Positions 28,838 through 37,950 of a stretch of DNA of 64,000 nt are shown one piece after another. The position numbers and the translations under genes are program-made. Under the pieces are notes generated by a model. The model was not told where the DNA came from, ran no database searches, and saw only the letters and a list, made by a program, of their open reading frames with translations. How positions within the stretch are numbered: position 1 is the first letter of the stretch; every line of letters begins with the position of its first letter. The DNA is from RGIG9060 sp052173655 (GTDB lineage: Bacteria; Spirochaetota; Spirochaetia; Treponematales; Treponemataceae): contig JBQMYD010000002.1 of the NCBI GenBank assembly GCA_052173655.1, positions 247,779 to 311,778 on the forward strand. Direction: 5' to 3'.

Positions 28838-31800
28838 ATAGTAGCTCCCGGAAAAGGTGAATATTTTTTTGAATTGATTCCTGCTGAAATACCTTTGTAA
28901 ACGGCATCAACAATTTGACCTTCACTTACAACAGAACCTTCAACATTTATAGATACATTTATCGATTGATTATTTTCTGAATTTTCTCCTTTCTTTCCCC
29001 CAACAAGAGAAAGCTCTCCAGATCTAATTCCTTGAGCAAAGGTCTTTGGAATGATAGTTTCACCCTTATGAATCATCGCAACATGATCAAACTCAATATT
29101 AGCAGATCCTGTGTCGTGCCAAAAAAGATTTAGAGGATCGAACAACCTCTTGTACCAAGTTCTACTATCTTGTTGATTTTGAACTGTCTTACCGGCTCCA
29201 GATAGGCTGGCATAGGTATTTTTTGAAATCTCTTTTAAACGAGCATTCATTTGTTCATTTAAAGAAATGATTTTTTCGTCGGCTGCCGTAGAGTACATCT
29301 GAGCTTGAGCTTCATAAGAATCTCTGCTAATAAGTCCAAGCTCATACTGACTTTTCAAAGCTTCAAGCTGACTATTTAAAAGTTCTTTTATAGCATCCTG
29401 TTTTCTGTTGAAAAAATTTCGCACCCTTTCTTCTTGTTGTTTTGTAAAATTTTCAATCTGTTCCTGTGATTGATCTAAATTCATAGTTATTTTTTTTAGT
29501 CGAATTCCGATTCTTCCTAACAGGTCTACAAGACCGTTGTACAAGAAAATGAACGCTTTTAAAACAGGCTTTATAATTTCATATAAGCCTTCAAAAAGAA
29601 CTGCAAGTTGTTGCAAAAAAAATGAAAGAACTTTAAAAATCGGATTTATTTTGTAAAAAAGAGCAATAGCAGGAAGAAATAGTTTTAAATAACGAGCAAA
29701 TGCTTCTCCTAGAGCATCAAGGATATCTACAAATGGTTGCAAAAGGTCGTTCAACAAGAATTTAATATTTTCAAAAGCCTTTTCTACTATCGTTGTCATA
29801 AAATTTAAAATCTTTTGTCCGTTTTCTATTGTTGAAATAGCTTTTGAAACAGCATTTACAAAAGCATTGACGATAGCTGCAATAGCTCCAATTTCACCTC
29901 CTTGAATAGCACCCTCTATCACCTTTCCAAGTTCACTATTTTTTGAAGAATCCAAAACAGAATGTGAAGAAGTAGATTTTATTGCACCGGCTAAATCTTT
30001 GTTCTTAATAGATTCAAGTTGTTGATATTTCAAATTATCTAAAATGTTTTTGAATTTGGAATTCCATTCATCCAAATCTTTACGCTTTGCTTCGGAAATC
30101 TTTTTTACATAATAAAGCTCTAAGGCTGCTTTTTCTTTTACAAATTCAGTTTCATTGTTGAATCCTGAAGCTTTTAATTGATTTATTCGTTTTTGTAAAT
30201 CTTTTTGAGATTTTTCGTATTCTTTCAAAGTTTTATCTAAATTTGAAGCAACTTTATTTGCCCATTCATCTCCTAAAGATGCAACAACATCTTTATCCAA
30301 ATCTTCTAACTTTTTAGAAAGCATAGAAATTATAGCTTCGGTTTTTCGTAAATCAAAACCGGAATAAGATCCGTCTTCATTGACAGTTTGTTTATTTCTT
30401 AAAGACTTCGCTTTTTCAAGTTCTAACAACAGTTGCTCTCTTTGTGCCTCTTTTGTTTGCGAGTACAATTTGTTTCGCCATTCCAAAAGTTCGTTTCCTT
30501 CTTTCAAAGCCTCTTTAAAATCTCTTTCGCCTAATTCGTCTTTGTAAATTTTAAGTTGATCATTAAGGTTTTTTAGATTTTTTTCAGCTTCTTGCAATTT
30601 TTCCTCTGTAAGAGAAAAAAACGACTTTCCCATGTTCCCAACAGGAATATTTATGCCCGATAATTCACTTGTTAAAGCTCGTTTTTTTTCAGATCGTAAA
30701 CTTTCAATTTCAGCTTGTACCTTTTTAATTTCTGATTCAGTTTGACTTATGTTAAATTTTAATTGAACTAAATTAAGCTCTTTTACCGCATTTTTCAAAT
30801 CTTGCACAGCATCTGTTTGTTTTTTTAATTCCAAAGCGTGTTCTGCCGTAGAATTTGCAGCTTCTTGTTGCTTTGCTGAATATGCAACCCAAGCAGTAAC
30901 GGCAACTCCTACAGCTACAGTAGCTGCAAGTAAAGCAACGTTTGTCGCTGATAAGGCTAGATTCTTTGCCATAATTGCAGCAAATGCTGCCCATGTAGTT
31001 TTTATCAAAGAAAGCAAAGCGATGATAAGCTTCCCGTTTATCAGTGTTGCAACAGAAGCTATTAATCCAACAAATATTCCTTTAACAAAGGGACTATTGT
31101 TAATTGAATCTATTATTAAAGTTAAAAATTCTACAACTTTTTGTGCCGCCGGTGCTAGAACTTGCCCAAAAGAGGAAGCAAGAGCGTTTACAGATTCTTC
31201 TAATCCTGCATATGCCCCGGAAAGCCTTTGACTTGCCAAAGCCATAGAATCATGATACAGTCCTCCTTCTGCTGTAAGAGTTTGCAAAGCATTTTTTAAT
31301 TGTAAAAAAGAAATCTCCCCGTTGCTTGCCATCTTCGTAACTTCTGATGAAGTAACTCCCATTTGAGAACCTAGTTGATCTAAGATTTGAACCCCTTGAT
31401 CTATGTAAACATTCAAAATTTCCATATCGGCTTTACCTTTGGCAGAAGCTTTGTTAAAAGCATTTATAAACGATTGGAACTTTTGTCCGTTGCCTTGTGA
31501 AAGGTCTCCAAAAATAGTCAAATACTTTGTTATCTCCGATAACGGCACTTTTGCAGCCATCAAGCCCTTTGTTGCTTGTGAAATCTGATCCATATCAAAG
31601 GGAGTCCAAAAGTTAAATTTTTGAAGCTCGTTAAAAAGCCCTGCCCCTGCTTGCATATCGCCAAGCATTATTCCGAATTCTTCCTTCATGCCCCGAAATG
31701 AATCGGCTTGTTCAAGTGCGTACTTAATGCCGGAGCCAAGCATTTTATCAAATTTAACCGCCGCCGCGACAACCGCAACTGATCCAAGCTCTGTTTTTAA

Positions 31801-32190
31801 TTTTTCAAAAATTCCAAAAAGCCCTCTTTCCTCTGATTCAAGTTTTAAAGACTGTGCCTCAAGCTCTTGATACTGCTCTTTTAATTTTTGAACTTCTTTT
31901 GATTCAATTCTAAAACCTGATGTAGCTAGATCTAACGCTGTCTTTTTTAACTGACTTTGCAAATCATGAAGCTCTGCCGAACTTTTCCCAAAAAGCTTAA
32001 AAGATGCCGTCGCTTGTTTTGCAGACTTTTCAAGATTTTGAAAAATTGCCTTATCAGCTTTAATTCCATTTGCTGAATGTGTTGCACTTTCTGATAAGGT
32101 CTTTATCTGATTTGAAAAAGCTTTTAAGGTCTTTGCTGCCGAGTCTGCTTTTACATTTATTATCATTTCAAGAGTTTTTTTATCTGCCAT
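28834..32190 (-). CDS. Tail tape measure protein
   Basis: 1118 residues, mostly helical and coiled-coil, with a hydrophobic central segment (about residues 365-445) containing several membrane-like helices, as in long-tail tape measure proteins. Near residue 1050 it has the motif VAMIHKGETIIPKTFAQ, common at the C-terminus of tape measures. By the usual ~1.5 angstrom per residue rule this predicts a tail of about 150-170 nm (inference). It lies directly after the G/GT chaperone pair, the standard siphophage order. Confidence 0.9.
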   Translation of the reverse strand: MADKKTLEMIINVKADSAAKTLKAFSNQIKTLSESATHSANGIKADKAIFQNLEKSAKQATASFKLFGKSSAELHDLQSQLKKTALDLATSGFRIESKEVQKLKEQYQELEAQSLKLESEERGLFGIFEKLKTELGSVAVVAAAVKFDKMLGSGIKYALEQADSFRGMKEEFGIMLGDMQAGAGLFNELQKFNFWTPFDMDQISQATKGLMAAKVPLSEITKYLTIFGDLSQGNGQKFQSFINAFNKASAKGKADMEILNVYIDQGVQILDQLGSQMGVTSSEVTKMASNGEISFLQLKNALQTLTAEGGLYHDSMALASQRLSGAYAGLEESVNALASSFGQVLAPAAQKVVEFLTLIIDSINNSPFVKGIFVGLIASVATLINGKLIIALLSLIKTTWAAFAAIMAKNLALSATNVALLAATVAVGVAVTAWVAYSAKQQEAANSTAEHALELKKQTDAVQDLKNAVKELNLVQLKFNISQTESEIKKVQAEIESLRSEKKRALTSELSGINIPVGNMGKSFFSLTEEKLQEAEKNLKNLNDQLKIYKDELGERDFKEALKEGNELLEWRNKLYSQTKEAQREQLLLELEKAKSLRNKQTVNEDGSYSGFDLRKTEAIISMLSKKLEDLDKDVVASLGDEWANKVASNLDKTLKEYEKSQKDLQKRINQLKASGFNNETEFVKEKAALELYYVKKISEAKRKDLDEWNSKFKNILDNLKYQQLESIKNKDLAGAIKSTSSHSVLDSSKNSELGKVIEGAIQGGEIGAIAAIVNAFVNAVSKAISTIENGQKILNFMTTIVEKAFENIKFLLNDLLQPFVDILDALGEAFARYLKLFLPAIALFYKINPIFKVLSFFLQQLAVLFEGLYEIIKPVLKAFIFLYNGLVDLLGRIGIRLKKITMNLDQSQEQIENFTKQQEERVRNFFNRKQDAIKELLNSQLEALKSQYELGLISRDSYEAQAQMYSTAADEKIISLNEQMNARLKEISKNTYASLSGAGKTVQNQQDSRTWYKRLFDPLNLFWHDTGSANIEFDHVAMIHKGETIIPKTFAQGIRSGELSLVGGKKGENSENNQSINVSINVEGSVVSEGQIVDAVYKGISAGINSKKYSPFPGATI

Positions 32191-32236
32191 TTAAAAATAT
32201 TTTAAATACGTTTTAAATATTTTCTTTAACGTAGGC

Positions 32237-32272
32237 AAAAAAAATGACCGGCTAAAAAATCAGCCGGTCATT
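32237..32272 (-). terminator. Hairpin with T-run between tail chaperone and tape measure
   Basis: An 11-bp stem (arms 32243-32253 and 32262-32272, core ATGACCGGCT) is followed on the minus strand by eight T (32244-32237). It sits inside an otherwise continuous late operon, so it may attenuate rather than end transcription. Confidence 0.8.
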
Positions 32273-32274
32273 AA

Positions 32275-32637
32275 TTAACTTTTGCTTTCCTTTTCCATCT
32301 GTTCTTTATCCCAAATCGACCTTTCGATTCTGAATAAATTTATAACAGCTGTTATTTCTGCCGGTTGCTCTGCCCAGCCTCCGGCAAACGGAAGACATCC
32401 CATGTTTTCCGTTAAATAAAAAACTTCAAGACACGAAAAAAAGTATTCATTTAAATAATCTTTAAAAGATTTTCTTTTTATAAAAATAGAATTACCCGTT
32501 TCATCCTTTATTTTCGTGTCAAAAAGTACATCCCCCCGTCCTTCTTTGTAATCATGCTTCCAATGCCCCTCGTTATACAAACGAAAGGCAATTTTTAGTT
32601 TTTTTCGTCGATTTCTCGTGAAAGAATTTTGTTGCAC
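32275..32637 (-). CDS. Tail assembly chaperone, frameshifted T-type part
   Basis: The 120-residue frame overlaps the 3' end of the preceding gene in the -1 frame. The part downstream of the slippery site begins KKLKIAFRLYNEGHW and ends in a small helical domain with GGWAEQPAEITAVINLFRIE. By analogy with lambda G/GT, it is probably made only as a fusion, by -1 frameshifting at 32598-32604, and not from its own start. The fusion product recruits the tape measure during tail assembly. Confidence 0.75.
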   Translation of the reverse strand: MQQNSFTRNRRKKLKIAFRLYNEGHWKHDYKEGRGDVLFDTKIKDETGNSIFIKRKSFKDYLNEYFFSCLEVFYLTENMGCLPFAGGWAEQPAEITAVINLFRIERSIWDKEQMEKESKS

Positions 32638-32987
32638 TCATGGATGATTTCATCGATTAGGGGCGAAAATTCTACAGGGGATTCAAGCAATTGCTTTACG
32701 TTCGTAATGCTGTGCTTTCCGTCCTCGTCTTCATAACTACAATTTGAAAGACTTTCAACCATCGCATTGAGTACTGCAACATCGTCAGTTTTTAAACGAA
32801 TGTCTATCCCCTCAATCTTTCCTGACGTATCAGCTCTTGCAACAGTTTCCGGTGTGCTGGAAATTCGATTTTTCATCTGTATTGTTGGATTCTTCAATAC
32901 AATCGCTATCTGATCTGTCGGATCGCATTCTTTGTTTTTGTTAAAATTCGGAATAAATGTAAGTTTTTTAGAAACATTTAATATCAT
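32595..32987 (-). CDS. Tail assembly chaperone, G-type
   Basis: A 130-residue acidic protein between the tail tube and tape measure genes. Its last codons read GAA AAA AAC TAA, so a slippery heptamer lies immediately before the stop. The downstream -1 frame is open and encodes the T-part. Position, size and recoding signal identify it as the G component of the conserved siphophage chaperone pair; sequence similarity alone is weak. Confidence 0.75.
   Translation of the reverse strand: MILNVSKKLTFIPNFNKNKECDPTDQIAIVLKNPTIQMKNRISSTPETVARADTSGKIEGIDIRLKTDDVAVLNAMVESLSNCSYEDEDGKHSITNVKQLLESPVEFSPLIDEIIHECNKILSREIDEKN
32598..32604 (-). promoter_or_regulatory. -1 ribosomal frameshift site of the tail chaperones
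   Basis: On the minus strand the heptamer A AAA AAC (in frame GAA AAA AAC) is followed directly by the TAA stop. Slipping one base back continues into the frame of the T-part. A AAA AAC is a well-known slippery heptamer. Confidence 0.8.
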
Positions 32988-33003
32988 TCATTTTTCTCCT
33001 TTT

Positions 33004-33699
33004 TTAAAAATTGTCAATTGAATAAAAAACAGGATCTGCTCCGGTAAGCCTCATTGAAGAATCATAACTTTGTGCGTTTCCGGTAGATCCTCCAAGTTTC
33101 ATATTGTACAAATAGATTTGCCCAAAAACAAAAGCTTGTGTTTCTCCTAAAACATCTGTCTTTCTTACATAGCCTTGAAAATACAAAGGCTTATTGTCTA
33201 TCTCTGTGACGGTAACAGAGTTATCCGAAGACCTTCTAAAAAGCTTCATTGTTTTTGCAATAATGCCGTCAGGTTCATCTGACACGCCAAGTGTCATGAT
33301 TGAATTAACTGTCCCTGTTGCATCTTTTTTTCCGAGTCTATACTTTTTAAACTGATCACAAAGCCTTGTTACTTCTATTTCTGACTGCGTGATATTAAGT
33401 TCCCACCCTGTACAGTCTGCAACGTGGGTAAGGTTTAATCTTGAAAGCTTGTCATCTGTAGCCAAAACTTCTGTTCCTAAAGCAGGGTACAACTCTCCAA
33501 CTCTAAGCCCATTGGGAATTACAGAGCCACTTTCGGCTATTTGTTCAATTATGTACATGCCCTGTCCGCCGGTAACGGCTCCATCGCCTCCTACAAGCTG
33601 GTGCAAAGTCTTTGCCCCATTTCCTTGATACACCGAGCCTTTTACTCCGGTCAAAAATTGACCATCATCTCCAACAAGAGGAACTTCATTTCTTGCCAT
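33004..33699 (-). CDS. Major tail (tube) protein
   Basis: A 231-residue protein, mostly beta-strand, Gly/Thr-rich, with GVKGSVYQGNGAKTLHQLVGGDG near the start and WELNITQSEIEVTRLCDQFKKY in the middle, a pattern typical of phage tail tube proteins. It lies between the tail terminator region and the chaperone pair. No sheath gene follows, which argues for a non-contractile tail, unlike Mu. Confidence 0.75.
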   Translation of the reverse strand: MARNEVPLVGDDGQFLTGVKGSVYQGNGAKTLHQLVGGDGAVTGGQGMYIIEQIAESGSVIPNGLRVGELYPALGTEVLATDDKLSRLNLTHVADCTGWELNITQSEIEVTRLCDQFKKYRLGKKDATGTVNSIMTLGVSDEPDGIIAKTMKLFRRSSDNSVTVTEIDNKPLYFQGYVRKTDVLGETQAFVFGQIYLYNMKLGGSTGNAQSYDSSMRLTGADPVFYSIDNF

Positions 33700-33835
33700 C
33701 TTTTTCTCCTATTTTTTCTTGATTTTCCGTTTCTTGCTTAAATTCAGAAACAATCGAATGTTTTTTTTCTTTTTGTTTTTCAAAAACAGCAACAGTCCTG
33801 CCGTCTTTCGTCTCATACTTTGTTACATGGATCAT
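33686..33835 (-). CDS. Small phage protein between connector and tail tube genes
   Basis: A 49-residue Lys/Glu-rich protein starting MIHVTKYETKDGRTVAVF. A perfect AAGGAGG lies 6 bp upstream of the ATG, and the 3' end overlaps the tube gene start by 14 bp, which supports translation. In Mu the same place, after gp37, holds a similarly small protein, but I see no clear sequence match. Confidence 0.65.
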   Translation of the reverse strand: MIHVTKYETKDGRTVAVFEKQKEKKHSIVSEFKQETENQEKIGEKDGKK

Positions 33836-33855
33836 ATAGCCTCCTTTTTAAATCT

Positions 33856-34311
33856 TTAATAAACCGGAATTGTTATGTATACAAATCTTATATCCTCTAC
33901 GTCTTGAACTTGGGTTGAATCAGGTGAATCTATAAATGAATCTTCCTCGCTGACTTTTTGAACGATTCTTGTGTTTGCAATTTTTTTTACAAAACCTCCC
34001 TCCATTTTTTCAAGCCTTAAATCTTTTTGCATAAAAAAACTATCAAGACTTTCTATAGCTTCAACAGCCTGCTCAAGCCCCCTTTGACTTTCTGCACTTC
34101 CTGATACTTCTACTCGAAATTTTAAAATTCTTGTATTTTTAGAAAAATCAGACCTTGTGTCAATTACGCTTTTTAAAAGCGTTACTTTTATAACCAGCCC
34201 TGCTTCTTTTATAGAAGACGGTGTTAAAACAACCTTTGTCTTAAAAGTTGTTCCGTCTGATATTCTGGAAAGCTGATCTTTAAATAAATTAAGTGCTTCA
34301 AAGGACGTCAT
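33856..34311 (-). CDS. Tail terminator/gp37-like minor tail protein
   Basis: A 151-residue alpha/beta protein with the pattern of phage tail-terminator proteins: helix (ALNLFKDQLS), beta hairpins, a central helix (ESQRGLEQAVEAIESL) and a C-terminal strand VRFVYITIPVY-like end. It occupies the position of Mu gp37 between the gpG-like gene and the tube. It overlaps the upstream gene by 14 bp. Assignment is mainly by position and predicted fold. Confidence 0.6.
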   Translation of the reverse strand: MTSFEALNLFKDQLSRISDGTTFKTKVVLTPSSIKEAGLVIKVTLLKSVIDTRSDFSKNTRILKFRVEVSGSAESQRGLEQAVEAIESLDSFFMQKDLRLEKMEGGFVKKIANTRIVQKVSEEDSFIDSPDSTQVQDVEDIRFVYITIPVY

Positions 34312-34900
34312 TTGTAATTTCCCTAAAAATTGTATCTTTTTCAGATTCCGTTAAATAAAAAAATTCTCGCTTCGGAATCTCTACAGACTTTTTCAAATAA
34401 TAAAGAACCTTGCCCTTGATCATTTCTTTTTTTTTATAACAAACAGTTCTTCCAACTCTATAAACGTAAGCTTTTAAAGATTTTAGCCCTGTAATAACGC
34501 TTGTTGGACTTTTTCCAAATTTACGCTCAAGCCTCCTTGTTCCGGAAGCCGGAATAAAAAGCCATTCTTTTTTTGCAGTTATAACTCCCCCAAAATTGTG
34601 TAAACTTGCACTCTTATTGTTTGTCCCCACCGACACACAATTTTCTGACAAAACTTGAGATGTAATACTATCTCGCAAACTTCCAGTATCTTGCAAAGGC
34701 TTTCCTTTATTTCTATAAGCAACAGTTACTTGAGAAAGAGGAGCAAAGCCTTTGCCTTCATAAATATGATTTCTGATCATATCGGAAGCCATTATGCCCA
34801 CTTTTTCAACTCTAGCCGGATTTTTAAGCTCTTTTGCAATGTCATCCAAAGATTGACACACATTACTCTGTTTCATTTTGAAAATTCTCTTGCTTTCCAA
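34298..34900 (-). CDS. Virion morphogenesis protein, Mu gpG/HK97 gp10-like
   Basis: A 200-residue head-tail joining protein. Typical pieces are GFAPLSQVTVAYRNKGKPLQDTGSLRDSITSQV, then a Gly-rich segment SVGTNNKSASLHNFGGVI, as in tail-completion proteins of the gp10/gpG superfamily. It overlaps both neighbours, consistent with a tightly coupled late operon. Confidence 0.75.
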   Translation of the reverse strand: MESKRIFKMKQSNVCQSLDDIAKELKNPARVEKVGIMASDMIRNHIYEGKGFAPLSQVTVAYRNKGKPLQDTGSLRDSITSQVLSENCVSVGTNNKSASLHNFGGVITAKKEWLFIPASGTRRLERKFGKSPTSVITGLKSLKAYVYRVGRTVCYKKKEMIKGKVLYYLKKSVEIPKREFFYLTESEKDTIFREITNDVL

Positions 34901-35337
34901 AATTTTTGATTATCAAATTTTTTACCCGAACAAACCGCAGCACAACTTATATCACACCTTCCTTTGTCGCTTTCGGGGAAAGAGCCGTAAGCTGCAATGA
35001 TTGTATTTTTGGCTTGGATCCGATATTCCCTGCCAGCTTCTTCATGCCCCAATGCAAGGTGCAATTCATAAATCGATTGCATAATGACAATTTGCCTAAT
35101 AATCTTGTCATCAAGATTAAGGCTTACCCCAAGATATGAAAGAACCGTTCCGATATAAATTTTTGCCCTATTTATCGCACTTATCACTTTTTCATCGCTT
35201 CCATCTGAAAGTTGCTGATAAAGATTTTCAGAAAGGCAGTCAGATACTTCCTCTGTCGTTATATCATTTCCAAACGGTTCAAAAATTACTTCTTTATTTT
35301 TTTTTGCAAAAATACCGGAAATACTAAGTTCTTCCAT
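34873..35337 (-). CDS. Head-tail connector, Mu gp36-like (DUF1320 type)
   Basis: A 154-residue, mostly helical protein with IYIGTVLSYLGVSLNLDD and IVIMQSIYELHLALG, resembling the gp36/DUF1320 connectors that follow the capsid gene in Mu-like phages. It overlaps the gpG-like gene by 28 bp. The family assignment is partly from synteny. Confidence 0.65.
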   Translation of the reverse strand: MEELSISGIFAKKNKEVIFEPFGNDITTEEVSDCLSENLYQQLSDGSDEKVISAINRAKIYIGTVLSYLGVSLNLDDKIIRQIVIMQSIYELHLALGHEEAGREYRIQAKNTIIAAYGSFPESDKGRCDISCAAVCSGKKFDNQKFWKAREFSK

Positions 35338-35362
35338 ATCTTTTTTCTCTTTTCAAAAATTT

Positions 35363-36352
35363 TTAAGCGATCTTAACTTCTTGGCTTGTCTGCTTAGATA
35401 TAGCAAGAGCCGGAAGAGGCTTTGACATTCCAACGATCTTAATACCGTCAGGGTCTTTCTTTTCAATCGGTTTTGCATAAAACGGAAGTGGAGCAAGGTT
35501 TGCATCAATATCATCAAGAGAAGCAAATATAAGCTTTCCTGTATAATCAAGAGACAGAACCCTTGCAAAGCCGTCTTTTATAACGCTTTCGGTTTTTGTC
35601 GAACCCGGCAATTGGTAAGTAAACCCAATTGATCTTATGTCATATTTTCCAAAAAGCACCATTCCATCAGGCTTCCAAATAACAGGAGCATTTTGAAGAC
35701 TTGTTAGAATGTTGACCAACTTGTTATAAACATTGTTAGCCAGAAGAATTACAAGATTTGAACTTGTTCCGGTCTTTGAAATATGTTCATTTATCAAATT
35801 TTCAAGCCACCTTTGAACTTGAGCCAGAGTACCTCCTGAAATATCAGCCTTTGCAATGTTTACAGGACTGCCTAATTCAATATCACAAGTTCCAGAAATT
35901 CCATTTGAACTTTGATACGGATAGCTTATTTTTCCGCTCATTGCCTGACGGCAAAGAACTTCAATAGTCTGGCTAACCCGATTTCTAAGACGTTCAACAT
36001 TTTCAGAAACAAACGCCTTGATTGACTGGGTATCGCCGAGGGAAATAAGATCGTTGACATCTTTTGCAGAAGCAAAGCAACTTACGCTTATCGGATCGAC
36101 TTCAATAAGAGTACGTTTATTTTCTGCAGTGTCTACAGGGATAGACCGTCCGCCCCGCAAAACCAAAGGAACAGCCCCTGTCTCCTCCTTGATATCCTCA
36201 ACGGAAACATACGGCGAATATTTTTGCTGTCTTTTTCCTTCCGGGAACAAAAGACTTGTAACCGGAGTAGACGGTTTTGGAAGTGCATTTACAATGTCTG
36301 CAATTGCACCTTGTGTAAAAAGCTTGTTGATGGTTCCAATTTGTTTTATCAT
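35363..36352 (-). CDS. Major capsid protein (lambda gpE family)
   Basis: A 329-residue HK97-fold capsid protein. The N-terminal TSLLFPEGKRQQKYSPYVSVEDIKEETGAVPLVLRGG and the strand VDPISVSCFASAKDV match the Phage_cap_E pattern, not the Mu T family. A separate decoration gene lies upstream and a protease/scaffold gene before that, the same order as lambda C-D-E. This is a Mu-type replication module joined to a lambda-type capsid. Confidence 0.8.
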   Translation of the reverse strand: MIKQIGTINKLFTQGAIADIVNALPKPSTPVTSLLFPEGKRQQKYSPYVSVEDIKEETGAVPLVLRGGRSIPVDTAENKRTLIEVDPISVSCFASAKDVNDLISLGDTQSIKAFVSENVERLRNRVSQTIEVLCRQAMSGKISYPYQSSNGISGTCDIELGSPVNIAKADISGGTLAQVQRWLENLINEHISKTGTSSNLVILLANNVYNKLVNILTSLQNAPVIWKPDGMVLFGKYDIRSIGFTYQLPGSTKTESVIKDGFARVLSLDYTGKLIFASLDDIDANLAPLPFYAKPIEKKDPDGIKIVGMSKPLPALAISKQTSQEVKIA

Positions 36353-36368
36353 TTTTTTTCTCCTTTTT

Positions 36369-36728
36369 TTAACCTAAAATATTTCCAACAGCATAAATTC
36401 CGACTTTACGAAGCTTGTCTACGCTAGTCAAAGCAATCGGACTTTTATCTGAATAAACAAGCTTTTCAGCTTTTACAAGACCGTGAATACAAGCATTTAT
36501 CGAAGTCTTTGAAGTTACCCCTTCAACTTCATCCAGTGCAACCGCAACCGGCTCTGATGTTGAATCAGTTTTTGAAAGAACTTCCAACTCTCCGCCTTTT
36601 AAGCAAATGACAGAGCCTTCCTGAACCCCTGTAATTCCATCTTTTAAAGATAGCGTTGTTATGATATGGTGACTTCCTTCAAGAACGCTAATCTGCTTTG
36701 TCTCTATAGACCCTATAACTCTATTCAT
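36369..36728 (-). CDS. Head decoration protein, lambda gpD-like
   Basis: A 119-residue protein with a compact beta-rich sequence including ITTLSLKDGITGVQEGSVICLKGG and a later EPVAVALDEVEG, as in gpD-type capsid stabilisers (H-x-x-x-x-LKAG/AL-D patterns). It lies between the protease/scaffold and capsid genes. It is expected to trimerise on the capsid and clamp it after expansion. Confidence 0.7.
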   Translation of the reverse strand: MNRVIGSIETKQISVLEGSHHIITTLSLKDGITGVQEGSVICLKGGELEVLSKTDSTSEPVAVALDEVEGVTSKTSINACIHGLVKAEKLVYSDKSPIALTSVDKLRKVGIYAVGNILG

Positions 36729-36746
36729 TTTTTTTTCTCCTTTTTT

Positions 36747-37130
36747 TTAAATATTTGATAACATCTTTGAACAAAGAGGCATCACTCTTTCCTGTCCTGT
36801 AATTGTGTCTGAAAGATTTAATGCTCCTTCTTCTACTTTTTTGGGAAGGCTTTGAAAAATTTCTGAAAGCACAGAAATCGGAGACACATTTCTTTTTGAA
36901 CTTCCGTCTGAAAGTTCAATTACTTTTCCATTTTCAAAACTGTCTGCAAGGTTCATAAGATTTTCCATTTGCGGTACAGTAATCTTCCCCTCTGCCACCT
37001 TTCTAAGCTGTTCCTTTTCTGCAAGATGTTTTTGAACAAACGTGTCTGACAACAACTTGTCCTTTCTCGCAGACTCCTGTTTTAACTTTTCATTCTCTTT
37101 TTGAATAGCTTTGATTTCATTTTCTGTCAT
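36747..37130 (-). CDS. Scaffold protein from internal start inside the protease gene
   Basis: A 127-residue in-frame product starting MTENEIKAIQKENEKLKQ. A perfect AGGAGG (37139-37144 on the opposite strand) lies 8 bp before this ATG. The sequence is coiled-coil rich, as expected for a scaffold. The same nested arrangement is known in Mu (I/Z) and lambda (C/Nu3). Confidence 0.75.
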   Translation of the reverse strand: MTENEIKAIQKENEKLKQESARKDKLLSDTFVQKHLAEKEQLRKVAEGKITVPQMENLMNLADSFENGKVIELSDGSSKRNVSPISVLSEIFQSLPKKVEEGALNLSDTITGQERVMPLCSKMLSNI

Positions 37131-37739
37131 AGAAGCTTCCTCCTTTTTATTAAAAAGTGGAATAGAAGCTTCAGTCAAATTGGGGTAGGAATCAACCGAA
37201 GCTTGAATTCCGCTTACTTTTTCATTGTTTTTTTGTAGGTCTTGTAAAGTGATAAAATTGTCAGACAGATAAAGTTTTTTACACATGAACGAGGGAATTA
37301 TAAGAAAGTCCCCCCTATCGCTTGCAGAAAGCTGTTCCTGATTCAGCTCACTTGAAATCTCCTTATAAAGATCCTTTACAGCAGGAGCCTCATCGCCAAG
37401 ATACGCAAGGTGATTTAAATACATCTTACCGTCGATAGCTCTCCTTTTTGCCCCAATCGACACGTCAGGATAGAATCCGTCATCAACAGCTTTTGCAAGA
37501 TTGTCATGTTCTTCAATCTCTCCTGAAAGAATTTGTGTTTCTTTGTCGTAAGATACCGATACGACATTTCCAAGTCGAGGATTGTCGTCTGTCCAGTGAT
37601 TTCCCAATTTTACAGGAGCAGTTTTTATTTCAGGAAAAGTCTGTGCAATTTCCTGTAAATCCTTTTCTGTAACAATTACAGGATTTTCGATAGAGCCGAA
37701 AATCCCAACCTTTGCTAATTCTCTTTTTCTCTTTTTCAT
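36747..37739 (-). CDS. Capsid maturation protease with in-frame scaffold (Mu I/Z type)
   Basis: 330 residues. The N-terminal 190 residues resemble the Mu gpI prohead protease family: VGIFGSIENPVIVTEKDLQEIAQTF, APVKLGNHWTDDNPRLGNVVSV, GFYPDVSIGAKR, HLAYLGDEAPAV. The C-terminal part, from about 204, is a charged coiled-coil of scaffold type. A strong internal ribosome-binding site sits before Met at 37130, so the scaffold can be made separately. It is the first gene of the leftward structural operon. Confidence 0.85.
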   Translation of the reverse strand: MKKRKRELAKVGIFGSIENPVIVTEKDLQEIAQTFPEIKTAPVKLGNHWTDDNPRLGNVVSVSYDKETQILSGEIEEHDNLAKAVDDGFYPDVSIGAKRRAIDGKMYLNHLAYLGDEAPAVKDLYKEISSELNQEQLSASDRGDFLIIPSFMCKKLYLSDNFITLQDLQKNNEKVSGIQASVDSYPNLTEASIPLFNKKEEASMTENEIKAIQKENEKLKQESARKDKLLSDTFVQKHLAEKEQLRKVAEGKITVPQMENLMNLADSFENGKVIELSDGSSKRNVSPISVLSEIFQSLPKKVEEGALNLSDTITGQERVMPLCSKMLSNI

Positions 37740-37830
37740 GATTCAAACTTAACACAAAGGTTTTTCAAAAACTTAAATGTAGTCAGTATTTTTTTATTTA
37801 AAATTGTTAGAATGGTAGGATGTTTTTTAC

Positions 37831-37862
37831 AAAAAAAAAGGAGCAGCTTTTACACTGCTCCT
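37831..37862 (-). terminator. Rho-independent terminator
   Basis: Stem AGGAGCAG (37839-37846) with CTGCTCCT (37855-37862) and an 8-nt loop. On the minus strand it is followed by nine T. It ends the short leftward transcript of the two small genes at 37951-38395 and isolates the structural operon. Confidence 0.9.
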
Positions 37863-37950
37863 AAAAGAAATTAAATCACAACCCTCAATGAGGTAGTAAT
37901 CTGATCTCAATTTATAATAAAACTTATATTCTGTCAAGTTTTTTTTAAAA

